64,000 bases of DNA from an archaeon. Lineage in GTDB: Archaea > Nanobdellota > Nanobdellia > Pacearchaeales > GW2011-AR1. This document shows, in pieces, positions 17,165 through 26,281 of the stretch (its first letter is position 1; every line of letters begins with the position of its first letter). A model generated the notes under the pieces. The model searched no databases and was not told the DNA's origin. It saw nothing but the letters and a program-made list of their open reading frames with translations. The stretch is taken from positions 47,399 to 111,398 of the forward strand of contig JABHZE010000003.1 of assembly GCA_018653485.1 (NCBI GenBank), written 5' to 3'. A program made the position numbers and the translations under genes.

Positions 17165-17408
17165 TTAAGTTTCTTCAAAGACAATTTATTAAAATCCATT
17201 TTAGAAACTCTTAAACTTAGAGAAATCCCCTTTCTTTAGAAAGGGGTTGGAAGGGAATTTCTCTAGCATCAAAAACCGAAACAAGCCCCTGCATTAGAGA
17301 ATTAAAATTCTCTAATTCTTCAACTCTCTTTTTGATAACGAGTTGAAGCCTTTAGGCAGGGGTAATAAACCGAAGGTTTTTGACAAGTGCATTTTTATTG
17401 TATGTTTT
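17165..17408 (+). ncRNA. structured RNA region including a three-way junction (dphB leader or independent RNA)
   Basis: TAGAGAAAT/ATTTCTCTA enclosing CCCCTTTCT-tt-AGAAAGGGG; CCCCTGC (17286-17292)/GCAGGGG (17356-17362) enclosing ATTAGAGAAT/ATTCTCTAAT and TTCAACTC/GAGTTGAA. Confidence 0.55.
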
Positions 17409-17513
17409 ATCAAAAAAACAATGTGCTACGCACTTGTTTTTAGGATGTTCAAAGATAGGAATTAAATTATCTAGCCACACTTTTTTAAAGTGTGGTTTCC
17501 TATCTTTGACATG
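17409..17513 (+). promoter_or_regulatory. structured leader element copy A (ends at dphB ATG)
   Basis: About 105 nt sequence repeated at 38749-38854 with compensatory changes; ATG at 17511-17513 forms the 3' end. Confidence 0.6.
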
Positions 17514-18230
17514 TTATATATAATAGGATTAGGATTAAATGAGAAAGGAATTTCCCTTGAAGGTTGTGAGGCTCTTAAGAGATGTAAAAAGGTTTACTTA
17601 GAAGGATATACCGTGAATTTTCCTTATTCTGTTAAGGAATTACAAAGAATTGTAGGTGAAAATAGGAAGATCTCTGTTTTAGGTAGGGATGGTGTTGAGG
17701 ATAGTAAGTTGGTTAAGGAAGGGAAGAAAGATGATATATGTTTACTAGTTTATGGAAGTCCTTTATTTGCTACAACTCATATGACTTTGATTTCTGATTG
17801 TAAAAAGGCGAAAGTTAAGGTGAAGATTGTTTATGGTGCTAGTATTTTTGATGCACTTGGTTCTACTGGTTTGCAATTATATAAATTTGGAAAGATTTCA
17901 TCAATGCCTAAATGGCAAAAGAGTTTTACTCCTGATAGTTTTTTAGATTTTGTTATTGAAAATAAAAAGATTGAAGCTCATAGTTTGATTTTAGTTGATA
18001 TTGGATTAGAGTTTAAAGATGCTTTAGAAGAGTTAAAGGTTGCTGGGAAAAATAAAAAGGTGAAATTAGGGAAGATAGTTGTTTGTTCGAGTTTAGGAAG
18101 TGATAAAGGTAAAATTTATTATGGTGAAATTGAGGATTTAATAAAGAAGAAAGTTAAGATGCCTTATTGTTTTATAATTCCTGGAAAGATGCACTTTTTT
18201 GAGGAAGATGTTTTGAAGGGGTTTGAATAA
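17511..18230 (+). CDS. dphB: diphthine synthase
   Basis: MLYIIGLGLNEKGISLEG, YGSPLFATTHMTLI, GLQLYKFGKISSMP; ATG at 17511 fits family N-terminus better than GTG at 17490. Confidence 0.92.
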   Translation: MLYIIGLGLNEKGISLEGCEALKRCKKVYLEGYTVNFPYSVKELQRIVGENRKISVLGRDGVEDSKLVKEGKKDDICLLVYGSPLFATTHMTLISDCKKAKVKVKIVYGASIFDALGSTGLQLYKFGKISSMPKWQKSFTPDSFLDFVIENKKIEAHSLILVDIGLEFKDALEELKVAGKNKKVKLGKIVVCSSLGSDKGKIYYGEIEDLIKKKVKMPYCFIIPGKMHFFEEDVLKGFE

Positions 18231-18261
18231 GTTTAAAAAAGATAAAATAGAATAAAGTAAT

Positions 18262-19593
18262 ATGAAAACTTTAATTAAAAATACTACTGCATATGTTGGA
18301 AAAGATTTTGATCGATATGATGATATTGATATCTTGATTGAGGGTGATAAAATAATTGATATTAGTGAAGGAATAAATGAAAAAAATGCTGAAATTATTG
18401 ATGGAAGTGATTTTTTTGTAACTCCGGGTTTTATTAATGCTCATTTTCATCCAAGCCAACAATTAAATCGTGCATTAGGAATTGGTTTAAGTCATGATGA
18501 GCAAATGGATTTATTGCATGCAACAGATAATATTAAGAAAAAAGAGGATAAATATTGGATGTCGTTTATTGCAATTTTAGAGAGTTTAAAATCTGGAACA
18601 ACTTGTTTCCAAAGTGTTGGAAGTGAAATTGATTCTCAAGTTCCAGTATTTGATAAAATGGGTGTTCGAGCTGTTTGTGTCTTAGTTCCAAAAGATATTC
18701 TTGCTGAAAGTAAAAAAGAAAAAATAAGGGCAAAGGTCTGGGATACTGAAGAAAGAATAGAAAAGGCAGAAGAGAGTTATAAAAAATATAATTCTGATTT
18801 ATTAAAAGTTCACTTTGGTGTTGTTAATGTAAGGTATGCTTCAGATAATTTGATTAAAGGGATGTTAGGGTTAGCTGAAAAATATAATACTGGATTTCAT
18901 ATGCATGCTAGTGAAGGAAATATTTATGTAAATAAAGTAAAAGAAAGAACAGGTAATCGGCCTATTGAACATTTACATAAAAAGGGATTTTTGAATAATA
19001 GGTTTTCTTTAGCACACATGACTAAATTAAACAAAAAAGAGATAGATTATTTGAGTAAAGCTGGAGCCAGTGTTGTTCATTGTCCAAGGGCAAACTCTTA
19101 TGTGGCAGTGGGTGTATGCCCTGTTAAAGAATTACTTGATTCTGGAGTTAATGTCTGTCTTGGAAGTGATGCGGCGATTAATAATAATTCAAATGAAGTG
19201 AGAGGAGAAGCTAGAAGTGCTTTTGATAAAATTTCTGATAAATATGAAAAAGCAGATTTAATTGATTATAAAACATTATTTAAAATGCTTACAATAAATG
19301 GGGCTAAAGCTATAATGCTTGAAAAAGAAATAGGGAGTATTGAAAAGGGTAAAAGGGCTGATTTAGTTTTATGGAGTAAAAATGATTTACCGTTTATTCC
19401 AGGTTTTAACCATATTGCGGATTTAATATTCACTGAAAGTTGTATGGCCCATACGGTGATTATTAATGGAAAAAAGGTTTTAGATAAATATAAATTAGTT
19501 AATATGGATGAAGAAACATTAAAGAAAAAGGCAAGAGAGATTTCAGAGAGATATTACAATTCATTTAAAGAAAAAGTTGCTAAGCATTTGTGA
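18262..19593 (+). CDS. amidohydrolase (SAH/MTA deaminase-like, COG0402 type)
   Basis: VTPGFINAHFHPSQ, HMHASEGNIY, LAHMTKLNKKEIDYL, HCPRANSYVAVGVCPVKELLDSGVNVCLGSDAA. Confidence 0.85.
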   Translation: MKTLIKNTTAYVGKDFDRYDDIDILIEGDKIIDISEGINEKNAEIIDGSDFFVTPGFINAHFHPSQQLNRALGIGLSHDEQMDLLHATDNIKKKEDKYWMSFIAILESLKSGTTCFQSVGSEIDSQVPVFDKMGVRAVCVLVPKDILAESKKEKIRAKVWDTEERIEKAEESYKKYNSDLLKVHFGVVNVRYASDNLIKGMLGLAEKYNTGFHMHASEGNIYVNKVKERTGNRPIEHLHKKGFLNNRFSLAHMTKLNKKEIDYLSKAGASVVHCPRANSYVAVGVCPVKELLDSGVNVCLGSDAAINNNSNEVRGEARSAFDKISDKYEKADLIDYKTLFKMLTINGAKAIMLEKEIGSIEKGKRADLVLWSKNDLPFIPGFNHIADLIFTESCMAHTVIINGKKVLDKYKLVNMDEETLKKKAREISERYYNSFKEKVAKHL

Positions 19594-19645
19594 TATCCTG
19601 AATACCCATAAACTTTAAAAATAGTATATTCTTGTGGTTTTTACA

Positions 19646-19714
19646 ATGGCTATGAATATGATAAGTGAGATTGGAATTATTTCTATCATAGCTAGTATTA
19701 TAATTATTATTTGA
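19646..19714 (+). CDS. possible hydrophobic micropeptide (22 aa)
   Basis: MAMNMISEIGIISIIASIIIII with upstream actttaaaaat TATA-like element; followed by GCAAGC/GCTTGC hairpin. Confidence 0.25.
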   Translation: MAMNMISEIGIISIIASIIIII

Positions 19715-19752
19715 TTGCAAGCTGTTAATTCTGGCTTGCGTGGATTCTTAAA

Positions 19753-20028
19753 ATGAGTTTAGACACTACTACATTAACTATTGAAAAACCAAAAACAAAA
19801 GAAAAACCTAATCTTAGATCTGATTTAGTAATGCTCCAATTATTAAAACCTGAAAATGTTTCTGAATTTTGTGTTTGTGATAGGGCTGGAAATTGTGAAT
19901 TATATGATCCTAAAGATTGGTATTGTAATATTCTAGGTGGTTTTCATTATGGGACTGATGTAAGGGGGGATGGAAAAGGGAATAGTGGGTGTTTTAGCCC
20001 TCTTTTCTTAGAAAGAAAAGAGCCCTAG
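19753..20028 (+). CDS. small Cys-containing hypothetical protein
   Basis: FCVCDRAGNCELYDPKDWYCNILGGFHYGTD; ORF only. Confidence 0.5.
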   Translation: MSLDTTTLTIEKPKTKEKPNLRSDLVMLQLLKPENVSEFCVCDRAGNCELYDPKDWYCNILGGFHYGTDVRGDGKGNSGCFSPLFLERKEP

Positions 20029-20087
20029 GGGAGAAAAGAACTTGGTTAGAACAATACATTTTAAAACATCAAAGAATAACTAATAAC

Positions 20088-22889
20088 ATGGCTTACAATT
20101 TTAAAGAAATAGAAGAAAAATCAAGAAAAGTTTGGAAAAAGAAAGAAAAGAAAATTAAAAAAGCAATTAGTGAAGATTCTATTAAAGATAAGAAAAAACT
20201 TTTTTCATTTTTAGAAGGACCTCCTACTGCAAATGCTCCTCCTGCATTACATCATCTTGAGGTTAGAACATTTAAAGATGTTGTTTGCAAATATAAATTT
20301 ATGAATGGGTTTGCGGTTCCAAGAAAAGGTGGATGGGATACTCATGGTTTGCCTGTTGAAGTTCAAGTTGAGAAAAAATTAGGGTTAAAATCTAAAAAAG
20401 AGGTTGTTAAATATGGAATGGATAAATTCATTAAACAATGCAGAGAAAGTGTATTCACAAATATTGAAGACTGGAATAAATCAACACAAGAATTAGGTTA
20501 TTGGGTAGATTTAGAAAAACCATACATAACTCTAGATAATAATTATATTGAAAGTGTTTGGTGGAGTTTAAAGGAATTATATAATAAAGATTTATTGTAT
20601 GAAGGATTTAAAGTAGTTCCTTATTGTCCAAGATGCGGAACATCATTATCAAGCCATGAAGTTTCTCAAGGATATAAGGATGTTAAAGAAGATTCAGTAT
20701 ATATTGCTTTTAAATTAAAAGAAAAAGGAAATTATATATTAGCATGGACAACAACTCCTTGGACTTTGCCAGGAAACGTTGCATTAGCAGTTGGAAAAGA
20801 TATTGATTATGTTAAAGTTAAACTACCAGATGGAGACAATCTTATATTAGGAAAAGATAGATTAGAAATTTTACAAGGAGATTATAAAATAATAGAAAAA
20901 TTAAAAGGAAAAGATTTAGTTGGATTAGAATATGAACCATTATTTGATATTAAAGAATTACAAAATGAAAACTCCCATAAAGTAATCTTAGCAGATTTTG
21001 TTACAACAGAAGATGGAACAGGAGTGGTTCACACTGCAGGAATGTATGGTGAGGATGATTATGAACTTTGTAAAAACAATAACATCCCATTAGTTCACAC
21101 AGTAGGAGAAGATGGTAAATTTAATGAATTAGTTCCACAATGGGAAGGGAAATTTGTTAAGGGTGCTGAAAAAGAAATTATTGAAGATTTAAAAACAAGG
21201 CATTTATTATTGAAAAAAGAAAAATTTGAACATAGTTATCCTTTTTGTTGGAGATGCGACTCCCCATTACTATATTATGCAATTGATTCATGGTTTATTG
21301 CAGTTACAAAAGTAAAAGAAAATATGATTAAAAATAATAAAAAAATTAATTGGTATCCAAACCATATCAAAGAAGGGAGATTTGGAAAATGGTTAGAAAA
21401 TATTAAGGATTGGAATCTTTCAAGAACAAAATTCTGGGGAACCCCATTACCTGTATGGAGATGTGAATGTGGTGAAGAAAAAATAATCGGAAGTGTTAAA
21501 GAGTTAAAAGAAAATTCTACTAAAAAATTCAAAGAATATGATTTACACAGGCCTTGGGTAGATAATATTAAATTTAAATGTAAATGTGGAAAAGAAATGT
21601 CTAGAATCCCAGACTTAATCGATGTTTGGTATGATTCAGGAAGTGCAAGTTTTGCACAATTTCATTATCCTTTTGAAAATAAAGAATTATTTGAAAAAAG
21701 ATTCTCCTATGATTTCATAAGCGAAGCTATTGACCAAACAAGAGGATGGTTTTACACACTTCATGCAATCTCTACAATGTTATTCAATAAACCAGCATTC
21801 AAAAATGTAATTTGTGCAGGACATTTAGTTGATGAAAAAGGAGAAAAAATGTCAAAATCTAAGGGAAATGTAATAAAACCTGGAGAGATGATTGATCAAG
21901 TTGGTATTGATGCTATAAGATTGCAATTTTGTAGTTCAGATCCTGGAAATCAGAAAAGATTTTCTTTTGCATTAGTTAAGGAATCTGTTTTACCTTTTTT
22001 GAATGTTCTTTATAATTGTAAAACTTTTTATGAGCAAAGTGGTTCTGAATCTAAGGATTCTGAAAATTCTAGTCTAGATAAATGGATTTTAAGTAGATTA
22101 AATAGTGTGGTTAAAGAAGTTACAGAAGATTTAGAAGATTATGGATTGGATAAGGCTGTTGAGAAAATAATGAAATTTGTTGTTTATGATTTTTCAAGGA
22201 CCTATATTAAAATGACAAGAGATAGAAATGATACTAAAGAAATTTTGGGAGAAGTTTTGAAAAAGGTTTCATTATTACTTGCCCCTTTTGCTCCACATAT
22301 TAGTGAAAATATTTATCAGTGTTTTGATAAAGAGTCAGTGCATTTCTCTAAATGGCCTGAATTTGATAAAAAATTAATAAATAAAAAATTAGAAAAAGAA
22401 TTTGAGATAATGTTAGAGGTTATTGAAAAAGGTTTAGCTGAAAGAGATAAAAATCAAATTGGTTTAAAATGGCCATTAAATAAAGCAAGTGTAAAAATTG
22501 AAGGAGTGGTTTCTAAAAATCTTCAAGAAATTATTAAAGAACAATTAAATATCAAAAATATTGAAATTAAGAAAGGTAAAAGTATTGAAGTAAAACTTGA
22601 TACGAAATTAACTCCGGAATTAGAAGCAGAAGGCTATGCTAGAGTTATTAGTAGGATGATCCAAGCATTAAGAAAAAAAGAAGGTTTGGTTAAAGAAAAT
22701 AAGATTGAACTTGGAATAATTCTCTCTGATGAACTAAGTGATTTAGTTAATGGACAACTTGATTCTATAAAAGAAAGAGTAAATGCAGTTGAGATTATAC
22801 TGAATAATCTCGACGAGAAAAGATATAATGTTAGCTCTGACGAAAAAATAAAGGGTAATGAGCTAAAGATTTTTCTTAAAAAAATCTAA
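20088..22889 (+). CDS. ileS: isoleucyl-tRNA synthetase
   Basis: FLEGPPTANAPPALHH HIGH-equivalent, WDTHGLPVE, KMSKSKGNVIKP. Confidence 0.95.
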   Translation: MAYNFKEIEEKSRKVWKKKEKKIKKAISEDSIKDKKKLFSFLEGPPTANAPPALHHLEVRTFKDVVCKYKFMNGFAVPRKGGWDTHGLPVEVQVEKKLGLKSKKEVVKYGMDKFIKQCRESVFTNIEDWNKSTQELGYWVDLEKPYITLDNNYIESVWWSLKELYNKDLLYEGFKVVPYCPRCGTSLSSHEVSQGYKDVKEDSVYIAFKLKEKGNYILAWTTTPWTLPGNVALAVGKDIDYVKVKLPDGDNLILGKDRLEILQGDYKIIEKLKGKDLVGLEYEPLFDIKELQNENSHKVILADFVTTEDGTGVVHTAGMYGEDDYELCKNNNIPLVHTVGEDGKFNELVPQWEGKFVKGAEKEIIEDLKTRHLLLKKEKFEHSYPFCWRCDSPLLYYAIDSWFIAVTKVKENMIKNNKKINWYPNHIKEGRFGKWLENIKDWNLSRTKFWGTPLPVWRCECGEEKIIGSVKELKENSTKKFKEYDLHRPWVDNIKFKCKCGKEMSRIPDLIDVWYDSGSASFAQFHYPFENKELFEKRFSYDFISEAIDQTRGWFYTLHAISTMLFNKPAFKNVICAGHLVDEKGEKMSKSKGNVIKPGEMIDQVGIDAIRLQFCSSDPGNQKRFSFALVKESVLPFLNVLYNCKTFYEQSGSESKDSENSSLDKWILSRLNSVVKEVTEDLEDYGLDKAVEKIMKFVVYDFSRTYIKMTRDRNDTKEILGEVLKKVSLLLAPFAPHISENIYQCFDKESVHFSKWPEFDKKLINKKLEKEFEIMLEVIEKGLAERDKNQIGLKWPLNKASVKIEGVVSKNLQEIIKEQLNIKNIEIKKGKSIEVKLDTKLTPELEAEGYARVISRMIQALRKKEGLVKENKIELGIILSDELSDLVNGQLDSIKERVNAVEIILNNLDEKRYNVSSDEKIKGNELKIFLKKI

Positions 22890-23015
22890 GATATTCTTAA
22901 AATAGGTATGGTTTTATCTATGTTAAGGGATAAATATTTTAATACCATCTTTAAATGACAAAAACATTTAAATACTGGGTTTCAATTATTAGGATATGAG
23001 AAAGAGGATTACAAT

Positions 23016-23819
23016 ATGATAGTGAAAGAGGAATTTTTAAGCAGACTGAGAAAGATATTTGACCTTAATTTATATGAGGTAAAGGTTTGGACAGCGTTGT
23101 TATCTAGAGGTATAAGTACTGCTGGAGAACTAAGTAATATTTCTGATGTTCCAAGAAGTAGAACCTATGATATTTTAGAAACCCTTGAAAAAAAAGGATT
23201 TATTGTTATGAAGATTGGAAAGCCAATTAAGTTTGTTGCACTAAAACCTCAAGAAGTTATTGAAAGAGTAAAAAAGAATTTAATTAAAAGTGCTGATGAA
23301 AAAAGCAAGAGATTAGATAAATTAAAGGGTGAAGAAATACTTGAAGAGTTAGATACCTTATTTACCCAAGGTGTAAAATTTGTTGAACCTTCTGACTTAT
23401 CTGGAAGTGTTAAAGGAAGACAAAATGTTTATAATCATTTAGATATGATGATTAGAGAAGCTCAAACTTCTATAACTATTGTTACAACTGCTCCTGGATT
23501 AAATAGAAAAATGGAAGCATTAATGCCTTCATTAGAAAAAGCAAAGAAAAGAGGAGTGACAATTAGAATAGCAACTCAATTAAATGAATTTAATAAAGAT
23601 ATTATAAAATCACTATCTGTTGTTGCAGAAATAAAAGAAATGCCTAAAATGAGAGCAAGGTTTGCAATTGTTGATGGTGAACAATTATTATTTATGGTTT
23701 TAGATGATGAAAAAGTTCATCCTAATTATGATGTAGCTATTTGGTTAAGCACAGACTTTTTTGCAAGTGCTATGGAACAATTATTTGAATCTTCTTGGAA
23801 AGGATTTAAGAAATTGTAA
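23016..23819 (+). CDS. TrmB-family transcriptional regulator
   Basis: LYEVKVWTALLSRGISTAGELSNISDVPRSRTYDILETLEKKGFIV. Confidence 0.9.
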   Translation: MIVKEEFLSRLRKIFDLNLYEVKVWTALLSRGISTAGELSNISDVPRSRTYDILETLEKKGFIVMKIGKPIKFVALKPQEVIERVKKNLIKSADEKSKRLDKLKGEEILEELDTLFTQGVKFVEPSDLSGSVKGRQNVYNHLDMMIREAQTSITIVTTAPGLNRKMEALMPSLEKAKKRGVTIRIATQLNEFNKDIIKSLSVVAEIKEMPKMRARFAIVDGEQLLFMVLDDEKVHPNYDVAIWLSTDFFASAMEQLFESSWKGFKKL

Positions 23820-23992
23820 GTTGTGTTTGGTTTCTAGAGAATATAGAAGTTTTTTATTGAGGGTGTTTGGAGTTATATTTGATTAATGATATTCCTCCCT
23901 TAATCTTAAAAATTTTTAGTAATTTCAAAAAAAATTAGCAAGAGTTTAGACAGAGTCAAACTCGAGCCATAAAATTGTGAGCAAAGCGAACG

Positions 23993-24014
23993 TAATAATA
24001 ATAATAATAATAAT
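23993..24014. repeat. (TAA)n microsatellite
   Basis: taataataataataataataat. Confidence 0.9.
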
Positions 24015-24029
24015 CACACAAAAAATTAA

Positions 24030-24260
24030 TCAACTACTATATTTTTCAATCTTTCTTGTAACATCTTCTACAGATAATCCTCTTAATTCTGCCTCTAACA
24101 CAACTGCTTCTTGAAAATGATTACAACAATTACCAATTAATCTATAAGCTGATTTAGAAAGAGGATGTTGGGCTATATATTCTGCACAAGATTTTGCGCT
24201 CATTTGTCCAACCTCTCCTATATCTAATCTCCCTGTTAATGTTCCTGTTGATTCTGCCAT
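24030..24260 (-). CDS. small hypothetical protein
   Basis: 76-aa ORF MAESTGTLTGRLDIGEVGQ... Confidence 0.45.
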   Translation of the reverse strand: MAESTGTLTGRLDIGEVGQMSAKSCAEYIAQHPLSKSAYRLIGNCCNHFQEAVVLEAELRGLSVEDVTRKIEKYSS

Positions 24261-24361
24261 TTTGTAATCTCTTGTGTTTAGTTGTTGTTATTTATTTATA
24301 AATATTGTTGTGTAAAGGAGAGTATAATAATGCTTTTAAAGTTTTGAAAATTGTTTTTGAG

Positions 24362-24700
24362 ATGGGACAAGAATATTATTTAGCATATCATGCAGTAAAA
24401 GAATTTTTACCTAGATTTAGAGGAATACTTGAAGAAGCTGTTGAGAGTGGGGGGATTTCAGATAGAGTTGAATTAGATTCTCAAGAAAATATATTTGTAG
24501 ACCATGGTCAAAATCCCCTAGCAGATTGTGATTTAAGGCCTTATATTATAGTAAGTAGGGGTGGTGAAAGAGTTTTCCCAGAGCCAGATGATTTTCAAAT
24601 AAAACTAGTTCCTTGTAATATGGATGCTCCTCGATATGTAGATCAAGTTGTAAGAGTTATTCAAGCAGATATTGAAAAGAATGAAGGTGTTGGGGTTTAG
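24362..24700 (+). CDS. hypothetical protein
   Basis: ATG at 24362 (track start 24305 is TTG); MGQEYYLAYHAVKEFLPRF. Confidence 0.5.
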   Translation: MGQEYYLAYHAVKEFLPRFRGILEEAVESGGISDRVELDSQENIFVDHGQNPLADCDLRPYIIVSRGGERVFPEPDDFQIKLVPCNMDAPRYVDQVVRVIQADIEKNEGVGV

Positions 24701-24766
24701 GGTTGTTAGTAAAGGAATATTAGTTTCATAAAACTTTATAAAATCTAATTGTGTTGATTTGTTAAT

Positions 24767-26266
24767 ATGGAAAGAGGTAGTGTTTGGAAGATAATTGGAT
24801 TTATTTTATTAGTGATTATTGTGATTGGAATAGCTTTAAGTTTATTTGCTGTAAGAGAGTTAGATGAAGAAGGGGAGAGAACAGGTTTAGGAAGTTTTTT
24901 GGAGAATATTGGATTGTTAAGTGAGGGGGAAGGAGTTGGGATATTTAATCAATTTGCACCTGCTACTGATTCTAGAATTTATAGTGGTGCAAAAACTTCA
25001 GGACCTGATGCATATGGTTATGGTTGTGGATATGGTTATGGAAAAGGAGATGTGTGTGAGGGTGGAGATTGTAAAAAATGTTTGTATTGTAAAGGGAAGG
25101 AATATTCTTATGAATTTAGTAATGATGAAGATAGAAATTCAATAATAGAAGGAGAAAATTTAAATGGTCAAAAAGTAAGGCAATCGATAACTGTTTATGG
25201 TAATGAGGTGTATCATACGTTTTACAGATTTAGTATAGTTGAAGTAAAGGGCGACCTTCAAGTAGAATTTGAGAATTCAGATATAACTATCCCTTCAAGC
25301 AATCCTAGAAAATCTACAGAAGTATTTTTTACTATTCAGGGGACAGAGGGAGAAGTGAAGATTTTGAGAAAGGATTGGTATCAAGGACCTACAGATACTG
25401 ATTGGCAAGAATGGGGTGAAAGTTATGTTACAATAAAAATGACAAAATCTGATGATGATTCTTCAGGTGTGTGTACTTTGGATCCTAATCAGGAAGGAGC
25501 TACTTCGCAAGTAGATCATGATGGAGATACTAATACTCCTAAGGTGAATCGGACTTGTAGGGATGGAAAATGTGTTGCTGGGGAAAGTTGTCCAGGTACA
25601 TGCCGCCCTCCAACTCCGGATGGAACCGGCCAAAGTTTTTGTCCATTAACTCATGATCAAGATGAGGCTATTGAAGCAACAGTTAAGATGAAAGTAAGAG
25701 ATAATACTGGAACAAGTTATGGGAGTGGAACCATAATTGGTTATGCAGATTATGATAGTGTTGAATATGCAATTGTTTTAACTGCCGCACATGTTGTTAA
25801 GACGATTCCAATAGATGGAATGGTAGAAATGGATATGGATGCGGATGATGCCCAAACAGATATAAGGGGTGTTCAAAAATTATATAATGATAGTTCCTGT
25901 GACGTAGCTATTCTAAGGGTCTTAAAAGATAGTATAGAAGATCAACATAAGGTGAAGGTAAATTGCGATGCAGAACAAAAAGATGGTGATTCTGTATTCA
26001 GTGTTGGGCATGGATTAGGTAGTGAAACTGCAAACCTTTTTTGTGCTAAAGTAACTACAGAGATAGTATTCACAAAGAAATGGATTGTTATAGATAAAGA
26101 GCAGGTTGTAGGGAGAAGTGGCGGTGGATTATTTAATGAATGCGGTGAATTAATTGGGGTTATAAGTGCAACAAGTAAAGAAACTGGAGGATTACATGGA
26201 AATACTCAATGTGTAAAGGATGCTTTAACTGCTGCTGGATTAGGATTTATATGTGATCAGGTTTAG
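24767..26266 (+). CDS. membrane-anchored trypsin-like serine protease
   Basis: N-terminal TM; catalytic triad motifs VLTAAHVV, SSCDVAILRV, VVGRSGGGLFNECGELIGVIS. Confidence 0.85.
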   Translation: MERGSVWKIIGFILLVIIVIGIALSLFAVRELDEEGERTGLGSFLENIGLLSEGEGVGIFNQFAPATDSRIYSGAKTSGPDAYGYGCGYGYGKGDVCEGGDCKKCLYCKGKEYSYEFSNDEDRNSIIEGENLNGQKVRQSITVYGNEVYHTFYRFSIVEVKGDLQVEFENSDITIPSSNPRKSTEVFFTIQGTEGEVKILRKDWYQGPTDTDWQEWGESYVTIKMTKSDDDSSGVCTLDPNQEGATSQVDHDGDTNTPKVNRTCRDGKCVAGESCPGTCRPPTPDGTGQSFCPLTHDQDEAIEATVKMKVRDNTGTSYGSGTIIGYADYDSVEYAIVLTAAHVVKTIPIDGMVEMDMDADDAQTDIRGVQKLYNDSSCDVAILRVLKDSIEDQHKVKVNCDAEQKDGDSVFSVGHGLGSETANLFCAKVTTEIVFTKKWIVIDKEQVVGRSGGGLFNECGELIGVISATSKETGGLHGNTQCVKDALTAAGLGFICDQV

Positions 26267-26281
26267 AGATTTATTGGCAAA

